Positions 1 to 14,000 of a stretch of DNA of 64,000 nt are shown here, piece after piece. The notes beneath the pieces are model-generated. The model saw nothing but the letters and a program-made list of their open reading frames with translations, was not told the origin of the DNA and ran no database searches. Location of the stretch: contig JBAMDO010000023.1 of the NCBI GenBank assembly GCA_037074765.1, positions 293,837 through 357,836 of the forward strand. Reading direction: 5' to 3'. Positions within the stretch are counted from its first letter, which is position 1, and each line of letters begins with the position of its first letter. Position numbers and translations under genes: made by a program. The stretch comes from Mansonella perstans (lineage: Eukaryota > Nematoda > Chromadorea > Rhabditida > Onchocercidae).

Positions 1-743
1 CCTTTGAAATTCGTGAAGTAGTTATGACAGGGTAAGGAGCGAGAATATATTGTTTCGAGAGCATTAAAAATTTTTAAAAGGTCAAGGGAACATTTAAATT
101 ACAAAAGACAGTAGTGACATTTAAATCACAGATTGGTTGAAAAGTATGATTTAACGATAAAGAATTTAATAGTCGAAAGAACGTGGACAATGATAGATGT
201 AAGGAATTTTTTTTGAAAAAGAATAAAAGCAATTAGCAAATTTATATATTGCAGCTTCAATGCAGAAAAAGTATTTTAAAAGTTTCAGCTATGTCTGAAT
301 TTTTTCTTTTTTTTAATCTATGAACTTTGAATTTAAATTATTGTTTCAATTTGCATTTTGCTTCAATCGCCTGCACATTCTTCAGTAGTTATAATATTTT
401 AAGTCTTAGCTTAATGCTTTTAAATTTGAATTAATTCGAATTCGAATTCTGTTCCAAATTAAAATTTATTTCCTAAGAACTTTTTTTCAAGACAAATTAA
501 AAGTAAAAATTTGCAGCAGCATTTTCTTTACAATCAAAAATTGGCAAAATGATTAATTATTTAGTGCAAGGTTCAAAAATTCAACATTTACAATTTCTGA
601 TTATTTCTAAAAAAAATTCGCAACTTTTCGAACTGTTTAGTTCAGTTTTCATTTAAAAAAAAGCGTTTAAATTACTAATTTTTTTAAAGTGAATAACTGC
701 ATTTATTAACCTAAATCATTTACAACATTTCGATCGCGGCAAA

Positions 744-905
744 CTTATCAGATAATTCTAGCAGAAGTTTTATCAGGCAATTCAGATACCAGATATCATC
801 AAATATCGGACAATATCAGATAATTTATCAAGTAATATCAGACAATTTATCAGATAACATCAGATATCAGAAAATATCAAATAATTTATCAGATAATAAT
901 CAGAT
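744..905. repeat. Degenerate short tandem repeat (ATCAGATAAT-like)
   Basis: Variants of 'aatatcagataatttatcag' recur about eight times with substitutions and small indels. The unit is partly self-complementary (ATCAGATAAT next to ATTATC...), so single strands could form small hairpins. It looks like an old minisatellite; no gene overlaps it. Confidence 0.7.
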
Positions 906-3900
906 GAATGTAGGAGCGAAGTTGAGAGCACAGGTGTAAGTGTTGAGAAAAAGTTTTAAGCCCGGATCATTTTATCAGTAACTGATTAATAGAATAAGAG
1001 TTAATAGTATCACTTATATCTACTTCTCATACCGTTTGTCTATTTCTAATGTACATTAACTATAACTTTGTCACTAGAAATAAGGTCATTAAAATGATAT
1101 TTATATCAGCACAACACGAGCGGACGGATCAAAGAAAACATTGCAGCATAATGAAATCGATGATAACTATCTGTAGTGAAAGATTAAATAGGCTTAGCCA
1201 AAACATTACCTTTTTTGTCAGTATAAACGAAATTAGCCGTCAGAGTAAAGTATCCAAAGCAAACCTGAACAGGACAAATTTCCAACTGGTAATCTTTGCT
1301 GGAATTTAAAAATAAACTTTTCTCAAAGCTAATGCTTGCATCATTGCCTTGGAAATTTCAATATATACAGCATTAAGCATTATGTGAAAATTGAAATTAA
1401 AATTTACAATCCAAATGGCATTGCTTCATCGTTTGCATCAAATCATTTTACAACACTGATGTATTACCGTAATCTTTTCCAAAACCTTTTTACTTGTTTA
1501 ACTTTATGATGAAGGCCTAAAGTTTTTCAAAGATGTTAACACTTTAAGCAAGCCATTAATTGTTTTAATTTTTGTTTGAAAAGGCAAAAAGCAGTGAAAA
1601 ATATAGATTATGCAATGTCACAAGAAAAAGTAAGAAAAAGGAAAATGCAAAATTAAAACTTTTAGCAACTTTTCTCACTGTTATAAACTGAGTGCACAGG
1701 AAGGAATATTCGAAATTTGGAAACTTTACTTGGGCTTCATTGAGAAGTTTACTTGAAAGTAATTGTCATTACAAAATGGTAAAATTAGAAGTGTTCACTT
1801 ACGAGATTATTGTTATTACAATGAGATTGGAAGATTTTGCTGGAATAAATTTTTTCATTTTTTGTTTTAAAATTTGAATTGATATTTTATAATCAACTAA
1901 AAATGGTGACATTGAATGATGTGTATCTCACCCAAAATTATCGCTGTTAGCTTTTGTAAGATAAACCGATCTGATTGAGTGCAAGTATATATTAGTATTG
2001 AAAATGATTGATCTCAAATTTTACTCAGATATTCATTTCTTCTCTTGTCTTCGATATTATTGATTTTTGATGATCTAACTTTCAAATCCCTTGATCACTG
2101 ATCACAGAAATTATTCAGCGCGGCTTTACAGTTATTACATAGTTCTGAGTAAAAAAATAAGTTATTAAGCTGGTAATAAAATATCATGGATTTTAAAAAA
2201 TTTAAAACTATTATTGATTGATATATTAAAGATAAGAGGAGTTAATCACTGCTCAATTTATCGATCAATAATAGCTTCAATTTTTTTCAACATTCAATAT
2301 CGAATAATGATAAGAGAGAAAAAAGATTACTAAAAAATTCTTGGCGACACTTAGAAATTGGACAAGGAGAGAAAAAAAATACTAATAAAACGCATAAGTC
2401 TAGTTGTTGTTTGTTTTTTTAAAAATTTTCTACCAATTAAAAATGTTGATTAAATGAGGAAAATGCTGCAAAATTTTTTCACTTTATTTTTTTAAAATAA
2501 ATTTCGATCATTAAATGAAACATATTTGTGAGAATTTATAAAGTAAGCTAAGATGATAATAGTAATGTTCCATCGGTAAATTTCAACTAGTTACAACAAA
2601 TAAAAAATACCAGAAATTTCTTTCAACAAATGATGAATATTTAAAGATGACGAAGGATTTAATAACTTAAACCATACGTGTTTTCTCATGTATGAAACGT
2701 GAAGAAATATAACGTTTGTCAGTTGACAAATCACCACTATAGCCAATATCGTATCATCCATCAGGAGTTGTATTACAATTAAGTCATACAATACCAATAT
2801 ATTTCCAGCTTTTTCTCATTATGTTTCAAATAAATTCCTCAAAAAAAAAAAAAAAAAAAACAAATAATTAAATTAACAAAAATTTTTGATGAAAGAAAAA
2901 AAGAGTGAATATAAGATGTCACAGAAGTGTCACAGAGGCTCTTTTTTTCGCTTTACTGTTACGAAATTTTTGCGTCCAAAAAAAAAGAATTTGTAAAATT
3001 TTGAAAAATACGTGATTTTTATAAAGTAAATCGGCGATTTACAATTTTCTTACTCTGCACGTTTCAATGACAAACGGGTGAGACAAAGTTTATTTATTTT
3101 CATCGTCTACACTGAAACTATTTCCTGTCATTTCAAAAAGTAATGATATAAATAAATGTAAGGATGACATGAAAATAAGGCCAAATTGTTATGAGAATAA
3201 ATCAGTCAAGAGATCTGTGACATATCTGCTTTAACGGTGACATAAAATTTAAACAGAAGGTAAAATATTGCTTTTATTGATGTAATACCGTTTACTGTAT
3301 ATCGTTCATTTTTTAAAAATTTCAGTATCGAAACGATAAAAATTTTTTGCCAACACTCCAAAAATAGGCAAAAATATTTAAAAAGTATGTCATTAATTTG
3401 ATAAGTAATTTAAAGTAACAAGTAATCAATGAAAGTATTAATGTCAACTTTCTAATGATGCAATTGGTGATAAAGAGCTAAATAAATGATTGTATTGAAA
3501 ATGTTTACTTATCAATTAGCCAATTCATTCACAAGTTTACAGTGCAAACCCACTGCAAACTTAAAACTTATCTTATCAAAAAATTTAAACTTATCCCCAT
3601 TTATGTCACATATTCAAAAGATTTATATCAGATATATTTAGAAGGACAATCAAATGATTTTACAATGTTCAAAATTCATAAGATATAAGAGATTTCAAAT
3701 GTCTTCAGATTTCAACGACAGAATAAAATTAAATAGGTGAATTTAAATTTTCTCTAATCATACATTTATACAAAGTTTTAAAGTAAAGAATTAGTTATAC
3801 TAATTTACTAATTAAAGAAGCTCGACATAGATTAATTGGAAAATAAAAATAGTAAGCTATGTGAGAGATAATAGTGTGAATTGAAAGTTGATGATGCGTT

Positions 3901-4929
3901 TTACCTTAACAAGTTGACATCATAATGTTAGAATTATAGAATGAAATTTAAATGAACTAATAAAATGCTTCCAATATTTGTTTCGAATACTAAGCTTACT
4001 AAGGAAGACTAAAAGTTAAATTATTTACAATTCGACAAGTTTTCAATTTACATGACAAATTGATTGTGATTCCTTGAATTTTTGCTTTTAAGTAAATGAG
4101 ATTTGAAAAAGCGATGGAATGATCATTTCTCACTTTTAAACGATGCAATTACGATTTTAAAAAAGAACCGACAAAACGAACAAATCAATCACTGATCATT
4201 GTAAAAAATGGTGATTATTTCCATAAATTTATTAGCTAAAATTTCAGAATATTCTATTGATTAAAAGATATTTAAGCATTCCGTGCATAAGATGATTGGA
4301 GAATACTAATTAATTTTCCTAATTAAATAATGAATTAATCGAAGTGAAAAGCTGCTAATCATTAAAGTTTAATTAATAGAATTTAACACATGAATCATTC
4401 AACACAAAGCGCTGAAAATGAATCATAGATTATTTTTTTCATCATTTTAAAAATTTTAGCTGCTCAAACATTCCATTTAGTCCGCGAAATTTGCGGATTA
4501 ATTTTTTTTGTAATTGAAAAAATTTAATAAATCATAATTAACTGTGCATAAAAAAAAAAAAAAATTTAGTAAATCATAATTAATTGCGAATAATAAATTA
4601 CATTTGAATTTACTAACAATTCTTAAGAGATAAATGACATTTTCAAATAAATTATCGTTTCTACAGTATAAAAATATTAGAAGAATGTTCATTCCGAAAT
4701 TGAAATGAAATCAGAAATGAAGCTTAAATGATTGAGCAAGACTTTACAACACTAATTTTTGGAATGTTAAAATTTTCACATATGAATGAAAATATGACTT
4801 AAATGGAAGTGTAAAAAGTAGGAGCAAATTGAGCCATAAAATTAGTGATTGCAACAAAAGCCAAAAAAGAGAATCAAAATTAAAGAGAAGAAAGTTATGG
4901 ATCTCAATAGAAGCAGTTCATTTCACAGA

Positions 4930-5600
4930 CTGAATACTGATAACGAGGTATATTAAGAAGAAATTTAGATTTTTGCTAAAAAAAGTTACCAAAAATTTTT
5001 AAAATGTCAAACGAAAAAATTATCTAATGAGCAAATGAAAGCATTGAAAAAAGTATGAAAAAAAAAGCAATGAACAATTTGTGCAGTCAATCAGCTCCAT
5101 GTCGTCCGTAATTTCAAATTTCTTCAAGATTTTAACTTTTACCGTATGCTATCGTCAAATTCATTTCTTTTTTTTTTTTTTTGCTATTTTAAATGAAATA
5201 CTGATAACGAAGTATACTGAGATAAATAAAGTGCAAGAATATGCATTTCGAAATAAAAATGACCTTTCACTTTTGACCTGAACTTTTTTTTAGAAACAAT
5301 AAGCCTCATAAAATGTTAAATCATTCAAAATGCAGTATTTCTAATCACGATGGAAATGATCAGACAAATGGATAATTTTATAGCTTTAAGAAGATGTTTT
5401 TTTGGGAAGAATTTTGAAAAGTTCAAGTTTAAAAAAATTCAAAATATTTTTTTTCAAAACAAAAACTTCAATACGAAATTTTTCAGAAAAACTTTTAAAT
5501 TTTAATTGGAACAGTTAACGAAATTTCTTCATCCTTTCGCCTGTAATTTCAAATCTCTTCAAGACTTTAATTTTTATTATACCGCAATCGTCAAACCTAA
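4930..5600. repeat. Diverged local direct repeats
   Basis: Two phrases recur. 'aatactgataacga' followed by '(g/a)gtat(a/t)' is at about 4934 and again at about 5199. A longer block, with 'gtaatttcaaat' and then 'cttcaaga(t/c)ttta', is at about 5108-5165 and again at about 5541-5595. Spacing and indels show old, independently decayed duplication. The two largest frames in the region (5081-5281 and 5506-5688, +) start inside these repeats, which explains their resemblance, so neither was called a gene. Confidence 0.6.
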
Positions 5601-7526
5601 ATTTAAAAACACTTTTCTATATTTTAAAGGGAACTGTAATGAGGGTTTGATTTTTTGCAACCTTTTTTTTGACTCTATAACAAATTAATACCGAAATTTA
5701 ATTTTAACACAATCTGATTTCATTTTACATCAAATCATGAACTCTAATATATTTATATGTATATATTTATTTATTTATTTATCTAATATATTTAGCTCTG
5801 TGACGTCAATTTCGCCCCACCATAAAGTATAAAATGTTTGAATCTTAATTAAATCCAAGCGTTACAAGGCTTAAATTTATATGCCTGTTTTTCAAATACA
5901 AATTGTTTTATATGTGAATTTGAATTTGTCGAATTGATCCGACCGATCAATAATTTACAAATATAAGAAAAATTGATATGCGCGTACAGATGACATATAT
6001 TTTCTAATTAACTTTTATAGCTAATTTTATAATTAGAAAGTTAAAAACGATTGCTTCAATTTAGAAGAGAGATGATCAATTAAAGAAAAATCAAATAAAC
6101 AGACACGAGACAAAAATACCAGTATTTCTCGGTAAATGTATGAAAGGCGGCGGGAAGAAAATGCAAGAAATAGAGATGACAAAGTAATTGTCAGATTGTT
6201 ACGATTTTAATTTGTTTCTTCTTTATTTCCTTACACCAAAACATGATCAGATTGTCATGATTTTATTTCTCTGGTACGGGTCAGCTAAGTTTTTCAGTAG
6301 CATCAATGGATTAATTAATAATGAGCACTAATTTATCATTTCATCTCCTATCATTTCTTTCCGCAATTACTTTTTTTCGCTTTCGTTGAAACGTTTACTT
6401 ATTCTCTAATCTTTATCTGTAATGAAGCTAATTAAATTTTTAATGATTTACAATAAAATTTTGAATAAATTACAACCTTGTTTATTAGTCTAGATCGCAG
6501 AAAATTTTTTTCATTTAGCATCTCAGTTTATCATTACAACTTTTTTTGCTTTATGCTAATTTTTATTTCTGGTTATATTTTAAAAACTATTTTAAGCATA
6601 TCAAATAAGAAAAGCAATGCTTTTAGGTACGTTAATTATTCCTCATTTCAATTAGGTTAAATTAAACTCTGAACTTCTTTGTTTTTTTCTGTCTCAGATT
6701 ATTTCGCATTCGCAATTTCAATTTCATACTGCTAATGAATGAGCTCATGGGAAATTTTATTGAAATTTTAAAACTGTGATTTTTTCGGTCTTCGAAAATC
6801 ATTTTTAGAATTGATGGAATTATTTATTGGAATGAGATTGATCGTTGAAATGGACAGCTTTTTTCAATTTAGTAAGGAAAACCAAACAACGTCTTGAACT
6901 GATCGACAGATGTATTTTAATTAATGAATGTCGTTTAATGATTATTTTCTATTTACGTCTTATAATAATGAATGCTCTTTAATTGTAATTTGAAAAAGGT
7001 GTATTTTAATTAATGAACATCGTTTAGTTATAATTTTCTGTTTTATACTATTTCATATCTTCCTCAGTTTTTTTTTTTTTTTTTTTTTTTTTCATCTTTA
7101 AATTATTTTTGAAATTTTTGCATTTTTGTATCTGCCTGCTATAAACAATCATAGTATGATATGTACATGAAATTCTTTTACTTCACCATGCAATAAGGGA
7201 ATATCTAAATTGTTAGCAACATTCGACTAGAACTTGAAAAACTTTTTGATTAATTAATTACAAGGATTACAAGCGAATTGTGCTAGTCATGTAACGCAAG
7301 TTTAAAATAGCTAAAAAAACTATTGTTTGAATTTACTGATTCAAATTTGTTGAAGGAAGTCTAAAATAAATAAATAATAAAAAAACGTGTGATAACGTTT
7401 TTTTTTTCAGTATTTTAATTGAATTAAAACAACAATTTGCTATTTGATATATTTCAACAGAATTGGCTTAAAAAATTTCCTCGAAAAGACACAAAATTGA
7501 GCATAAATGAAATTGATTAACAAAAT

Positions 7527-10500
7527 CTATAACAAAATATAATTACTGCTAACATTGACATGACTAAAAATCCAATCGTCTGCATCATTCAACGTTTTCC
7601 AGCATAGATGATACGGCGCCTTACAATCATACATGCGCCATCTATGAAAAAATGTGAACGAAATTTTAATCAATATAAATGTTGGTAAGAAACTTAGAAA
7701 TTATAAATGGAGCGAAACATTCATTAATTTACTGTCAATAATTAATAATTATTAATAAAATACCATCTTAAAAGTTTCAAAATACAATTAATTATTTAAT
7801 TAAACTAATGAATTTTTTTTAAAAAAACTTTAAAACTTACTTAAACATACATTTTGTAATTCTTTTGGAAAGAAGTTTCCATACAGGAATAACATTCCAC
7901 TCTTGCCATGGAACTTGTGACATAATTTTTTGATAGTGCTCGTTCAAATCAGTAATGTATTTGCTAAAGATATCCGTTGGATAATAAATGGTATCATTGA
8001 GACTTGTAAAAATCCAGTTGGAACGTGCATGATATAATAGACCATCATTGATATTTATCTGAAGTCCATTACGTAATAACATGAAAATAGAAACGTTTAT
8101 TTGAAAAAAAATCAGAATGATACGAGGGAAAACCTCATCACTGAATTTTATTTAAACGTCATATGGAACATTTTTTTCACATCTTTAATGGAAACATAAA
8201 TTTCATCTAAAACTTAATTTCTTAAAAAAAACTCGAAATTATTAAAATTAGCAGAACTGTCTTATCATTCCATTTTCCTTATTACAGTAGCTTCTACAGT
8301 GTAAAAATTAAATTTCATCTAAAGTTAAATTTCTTAGAAAAAATCAGCATTTTTTTAATCAACAAAAATTAGCAAACTATCTGATCATTTCAATCTCCTT
8401 ATTATAGTAGTTTCTAAAATTTAATAATTATATAACGAATACATACTTTAAATGATTTATGTGGTTTAAAAAATTCGCGCACTTTATGTGTAACTAAAAT
8501 TTGTACACGTTCAGGCATGAAAACCGTTTTTGATGGGCCTTGTTGAATTTGAAATTCAGCGTTTTTTAGCCAATTAAAGTCAAATTTCAACTGTAGTTTC
8601 AAGGTGTTCCAGTTCTGAAACCGGACTCGTGCATGCTCGAATACGAAACTTCCAGCCGTATCATTCAAATTATGCATTTTACGTAAAAATGGCAGTAACA
8701 TTCCGGAACTAAAATTTTATAAATAGATTGGTAAGTCAAAAAAATTTCGAATTTCAATATTTTCGCAAAAAAAATGAAAGAATAAAAGAGGAATGATGTA
8801 GAAATTTCGTTCAAATGATATTATGCATCAAAGTTTATTATAACAATAACTTATGATATGGTAGAGGTGTCATCCAAAGAAATCTGCTAGTACTTTGGAA
8901 TAATAAACTCATCGGTATCAACCAGCGCAACATATTTGGCAGGTGAACTGTACAAGCAATCATTCATACTAAGTGTGTGACCGAAACGGTAAATCCATCG
9001 ATTTGGATCGATCAGTTTTGATCGTGGTATCATCTGCCAGCGAATCAGTTGAATAATTCCCTGAAAAGGTAATCCGAGCTAAACTGAATGGTTGCTATTA
9101 CTTAGGGAAAGCAAAATGAGTCGGAAAAGCTTGAGTTAATCCAAAATGGATTTACCTATACAGTATACAGTAGCTGACAATTAAAATATCATACAATATG
9201 ACAATCAAAACATCTTAAGCCAAGTAAATACGTCACTTTTGCGGTCAAAGTGATTCCGCAAATTTTTTTTTTGACAAATTACATTCTTTTAATACAATCA
9301 AACAGTTTCGGCCTATTTTTTTCGACATTGCATTTTCATGATTTCACATTACTTACCATTTTTTCGTAAATTTTTAAAATATCCATCATACGGCTGTTGA
9401 CCGATACATAATAAATATAAAACATTGTAGCACCTTGTTTTTGCCAAATCTTAAAATTGTTATTGAGATTTTATAAAATGCATACGTCTTTCATATTTGA
9501 TCTACAGTAACCACCTTAACATATAGTAATCTTGATACACGGTAACCACGGTAAAAATCTTGACGTTTTGATATATTCAAATAAACTTTTTCGTTTTGTT
9601 TTTTCTTTGTTTTGTGAAGAAGCAAATAATCAAAGGATAGGAATACTTTAGAACTCGAAAGAAATCTTAAAATTTGTAAAATTTTAATTAATTTGATGAA
9701 AATTTTAACGAAAAAAAAACTTTTTCTTTGTTTTGTATATACTAAGAATTTGTTACAAAAATTTTCATTTCAGCCAGACGAAATATGCAAAATTGTATAC
9801 CTCGATGAATTTTATGAATGCAACATAATTCCAGTACCAGTAGAGAGGTGGTATACAAACATGTAGAGTGTCGTGATAATGTTCTGGTAGTAAATGCAAC
9901 GGAATAACAGCCGTTCGATTTCTTTCACTCACCATTATTTCCATCTGGAACTTTCTTTTAATTAAACAATGTTTTTTTAATAACAAATTTTTCATACAAT
10001 TTTTTACAATTCGTATTCATTAACAAAAATTAATTAAACCTTTTTTTCATTCAATTAAAAATATATTTGTTTATTTATTTTTTGCAACCATGTCACAATG
10101 CTTGTTAAATTTTATCAAAAAGCATTTTATAACAATTTATAAAACAAAAAAAAAGAACATTATTGAATTAGCTTCAGTAATATTTAATAACGCTAACATG
10201 ATTGAAATATACCAAAGTACGGCTAATTTTATAAAACTTTTTCAATTATTCGTACAAATGATTGGAGCGCAAAAGAAAAAAAGAAAATCCTTGAAGTAAA
10301 TGCAAGCAGTAAAATATATACATATCCTTGAGGTAATTGCAAGCAATAAAATACTTACAGTACTGGAGGAGAAATTGGCATCTCTTATATTAAAGATTAA
10401 CATAAAAGAGAACCATTTGCATTTTGGTACCCATTTCCATGGACAGTCATATTCTATCGTAACATCTTTTGCTGATATACATCGTAAACCATGATGAAGG

Positions 10501-11018
10501 ATGACGTTAATATCACGACATTGACTGAATGCCAGAATTCGGATTAGTGGTTCATTTCGCCGTAAATCCAGAAAAGCTTTGTGAATGAACAATGTATCAT
10601 CTGTTACATCTTCCGTATAATTCATTACTGATGGAATCTTCCGCAGATCTAGCATTCCAAATAAATACCATCTTAGCAATGGAAAAATTTCCAGTGCAAA
10701 ATTCGAAACTTGTTTAATAAATGTTTGAATGTGATACAGTATCCAATCGGCTTTCATTATCAGTTTTTGTTTCTCTTTTGCCAAAATTCCAGTTGCATTT
10801 GTCGCCTCCAATCTTGCATTTCTTGTTAATCTATCATAAACTGATGATGACACACGAACCATGTACCACAAAGTTATTAACAGTGTTAGAAAAACTGAAA
10901 TCAAAAATAGCCTGCGAAGTTTTCTGTTAAATCCAAACTGCTTGTAGAAATTTTTGATCGAAATGGTCGAAATTCTATCATTTATTACAAAAGGACGATA
11001 AAAATTTCGTTTTAACAT
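7527..11018 (-). CDS. Glycosyltransferase family 92 (DUF23) protein, seven exons
   Basis: Predicted Golgi glycosyltransferase of 552 aa. Exons on the minus strand: 11018-10359, 9944-9801, 9449-9357, 9060-8894, 8708-8447, 8058-7841, 7641-7527 (stop TAG). Donors are GTAAGT, GTATAC, GTAAGT, GTACTA, GTATGT and GTAAGT, and all phases agree. The N-terminus is a type II anchor: a basic stretch, then a hydrophobic helix at about residues 37-54. The DUF23 domain opens at about 246 with VCIPPLYWYWNYVAFIKFIE, continues with FYIYYVSVNSR, and has the metal-binding DxD in VALVDTDEFIIP (D347, D349). The Cys/Trp-rich C-terminal exon (WRMYDCKAPYHLCW) closes the domain. GT92 members, such as worm GALT-1, add beta-1,4-galactose to core fucose; whether this paralogue shares that substrate is not visible. 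N-glycosylation sequons (NYT, NFS) are present. Exon 6 is taken to start after CTTCAG at 8059. The open frame runs further up to an ATG at 8082, but no acceptor lies there. Confidence 0.93.
8195..8430. repeat. Two-copy tandem duplication inside a GT92 intron
   Basis: A block of roughly 115-120 bp is present twice, head to tail. 'tttcatctaaa' starts at 8201 and 8313, and 'ccttatta(c/t)agtag' is at 8277 and 8397. The copies differ by many substitutions. The whole duplication fits inside the intron between exons 6 and 5 and touches neither splice site. Confidence 0.75.
10289..10353. repeat. Short tandem repeat in GT92 intron 1
   Basis: A 37-bp unit beginning CCTTGA(A/G)GTAA is present at 10289 and again at 10326, ending just before the exon 1 donor (GTAAGT on the minus strand at 10358-10353). 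The minus-strand frame can be read through this donor into the repeat, giving an artificially long exon; the donor and the DUF23 continuation at 9944 show that read-through is not the gene. Confidence 0.7.
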
Positions 11019-14000
11019 CGATTAGAATTGTCTGAAACACTTTGAAAAGTACTGTCGCTAATCGAAACAAAAAATCAATTTGATCGATTTTATCTTAAAT
11101 GCACAATTTTATTTAAGTTTAATTTTTGTCATACAATTTGTAAATTTGCATAAGACTCAAAAGATGAGTATCATGCACGTGGATTAACATTTTATTGATA
11201 TTTAATATGATATAATAAATAAAGACAATTAAATTAATAATACAGTTTTCTGGTATGCATGATTGTGTTCAGGCAATTGACATGACATGCTATTTACATG
11301 CAAATAGCAGTGCTTTCAGTGAAATAAATTCAAAGAAAAAGTTTTGACAACGGATAATTTATCCCAAAACTAGAAAATGAAAACTTATGCGAAAAAACAA
11401 ATAAATAAGAACTGAAAAATTTAATAAATTAACGTATGGAAGCAATATTGAGTGAAGTAAGGATTGATAAAAGCGCATGCAATTAATTCAAATTTATTTT
11501 CAACATCAAAATGCTTCTATACTAAAAGATTACAGACTTGCTAATGATGAATTTTTTCTTTTTTCTTTTTTTTTTTTTAACTAAAACAGATGACACATTT
11601 AATTACTCACCTAGAAAATCGATTCCTTCTTTTAAATTTTGTTGAATAACATTTAACAATTAAACGTTATGAAAATTTTTTCATAAATACCTTCTAATTA
11701 ATCTACCCAGTAAAAGTATCAAAATTAATTGCTTTTAATTAAGATTTCAATATTTAAAAATTTTTTAAATAAATAAAAAGGAAAAGCAAAAAAAGTTACA
11801 GCGTAATTTTCAGGTGAAAACATTAATTAATCATAGAAGTTTCATAATTTAACAAAATTTTTCATTGATTAACTATTTAACGATCCTAATGTTAAGACAT
11901 ATGAATGAAGCGTGAATAAAATCAGAAAAAAGCTTTTTTTACAGGAATTCTTCTCATTTTTATCTTCTATAAATAAATGCTAAAATGTATTATTTTTGCA
12001 TATTTTAATTTTTGAATATTTAGTTAAATAATTGATTGACTGATTGATTTCATAGCTAAGCATTAATAGTGTATACAAAAAAGTGGTCAGTGAATTAGCA
12101 GCTGTTTAAACAACTTTATAAACTAATCAAATAAAAGCTTATCAATTACCAGAAAGGTAAAGCTGGAATTGCTATATAAACAAATCATTTTGTTTCTCTT
12201 CTGTGGTTAAACACCAACTGATCGGATAATGTCAATTTTATAATTCAATTTTATTGTAAATTTTTTTTTGATTTTTTTTTTTAGGAATCAGAATAAGTCA
12301 ACTCAAGCATCCAAGATTGATGTAATATAAACACTGTTTGGAGCAGTGTTCATAGGCTAAGAACGCACGGTTAAATTAAATTATAATTTAAAATTTATGC
12401 TATATAAGTCTATATTATATTGATGGACAAAATTACTTTTGTGTGTGCATAAATGTATGCATGTGTGTGTGTGTGTGTATGTGTGTGTGTGCGTGTGTGT
12501 ATTGTGTGTATATATGTGTGTACTTATGAATGTATCTGTTTGTTAAATTAGTAAAGTGTATCGATTCAATGTTTTGTACTGCTCAAACCAATTAGTAATT
12601 TTCATTCTCGAATTTTGTGAAATTTGTTAATTTTTTTCAATTATATATGCAAAAGTCGATTTGTTTATTCTTTTTTTTTCTTTCCTTTTACAAAATTCCA
12701 AATAGTTCAGAGAATGAAAATGTCGATTAACATGCGCATAATCTTCCTTTTTTTGTCGATTTCTGTTTTCTTTGGAGACAAAATTTTGTTCCTTCAGCAG
12801 TAAAATTAACAATTAAAAGATGAAGTAGCGAGGAAAAGAAGAGATGGAATGTAATTATCGTTGAGATAATTGCAAGAAAATGAAGTAAAATGTAGATATA
12901 GCATTGATTGCCATCAATGTTCGTCGTCTATTTCATCGATCATTCCTCGATCACATTTACTTTATTCTTAATTTTTCCTCCAAAGGTCGATATTTGCATA
13001 TCATAGCATCCTTTAACTAACCTTTTTTTGCTTTTTCTTAATTTCTACAAATTTCAATGAATTTCAACTTCTTGTTAACTATAGAGAGACAAGAGGTCAC
13101 AGAATGGTCGAACAGTATTTGGAGCCGATAGGCTCAAGTTCTGGGATCGTTACTCGCAGAATTTGAATGAAAAAGCAAAGGGATTATGAAGGTGCGATAG
13201 TTCAGAGTGATTGTCGTTCCATCCTTGTTTCATTTCTTCTTTTCATCTTCCTTTCATTTTTTTAAACTTTTCATTGATTGCAAAATAAATATTCAAATCA
13301 AAAAATTTTGCTAGGCAGCATAATAAATTTTATTAAAATGAGGTTATTGGTGCTATTTCACTCAAAGAGCAATTTCTTTGAGGGCACTTTTTAGTTTTTA
13401 TCTTGTAATTCAGAAAAAAGGTTTGAAATTTGTTAGCAATTTCAGATCATTAAAGTGTGAGATGAAAGTTACAAGATATTTATGGATTATTAAATTGCCG
13501 GAAACATTTCCGTCCGGAAAACTGTGCTTTTAAACACCCTTAAAGAGTTAATTTTAATAACTAGTTTGTTATAACTGTTATTTATGACGAAATAGAATAA
13601 AGGTCATACAAGAAAAGAAATAGAATCATTTTTGACCTTATATTATAGCCTTTGGTGATTTTTGGAAGGCTATATGAAACACAAAATCATGTAAAGAAAA
13701 TGACGTTATCAGCTCTTGAAATTATTTAAACAATGTCAAGAAAAACTAATCACTGATCACTGTGATTTGAATTAGTTAATTTGATGATAACTGAAGATTA
13801 GTTAGACTAAGCATTGAAGAAATCGGCAGTTATCCTTTTAATGGCAATGTTCAATTAATGATTTTTGCCTTCCTGCAATTAAACAGATGGTTGAATGGAT
13901 AGTGCATGTATTATAATTGAGAATAGAGCTAAAAGTTAGGTCAAGGCTGAAAGAAGAAAGGTAAAAATTAAAAATTGGAAGCAGAAGGAACAAATATTTC

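Larger units (their letters stand above)
1..7526. other. Gene-poor, A+T-rich stretch; no gene recognised
   Basis: No reading frame here resembles a known family. The longest open stretch, 1049-1306 (+), is 86 codons. It lacks homology that I recognise and looks like a chance frame, although its last third (about 1222-1292) has slightly higher G+C and a TTTTTGTCAG-like acceptor before it. The region holds poly-A and poly-T runs (for example 24 T at about 7069-7092), a degenerate ATCAGATAAT-type repeat and diverged direct repeats near 5 kb. It may be intergenic or a long intron of a gene lying to the left. Confidence 0.5.

Noticed and set aside
10242..10358. Read-through of GT92 exon 1 giving a 258-aa frame
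   Set aside because: A consensus GTAAGT donor follows codon 220 and the DUF23 domain continues in the next exon; the read-through tail is a hydrophobic, low-complexity translation of an intronic repeat.
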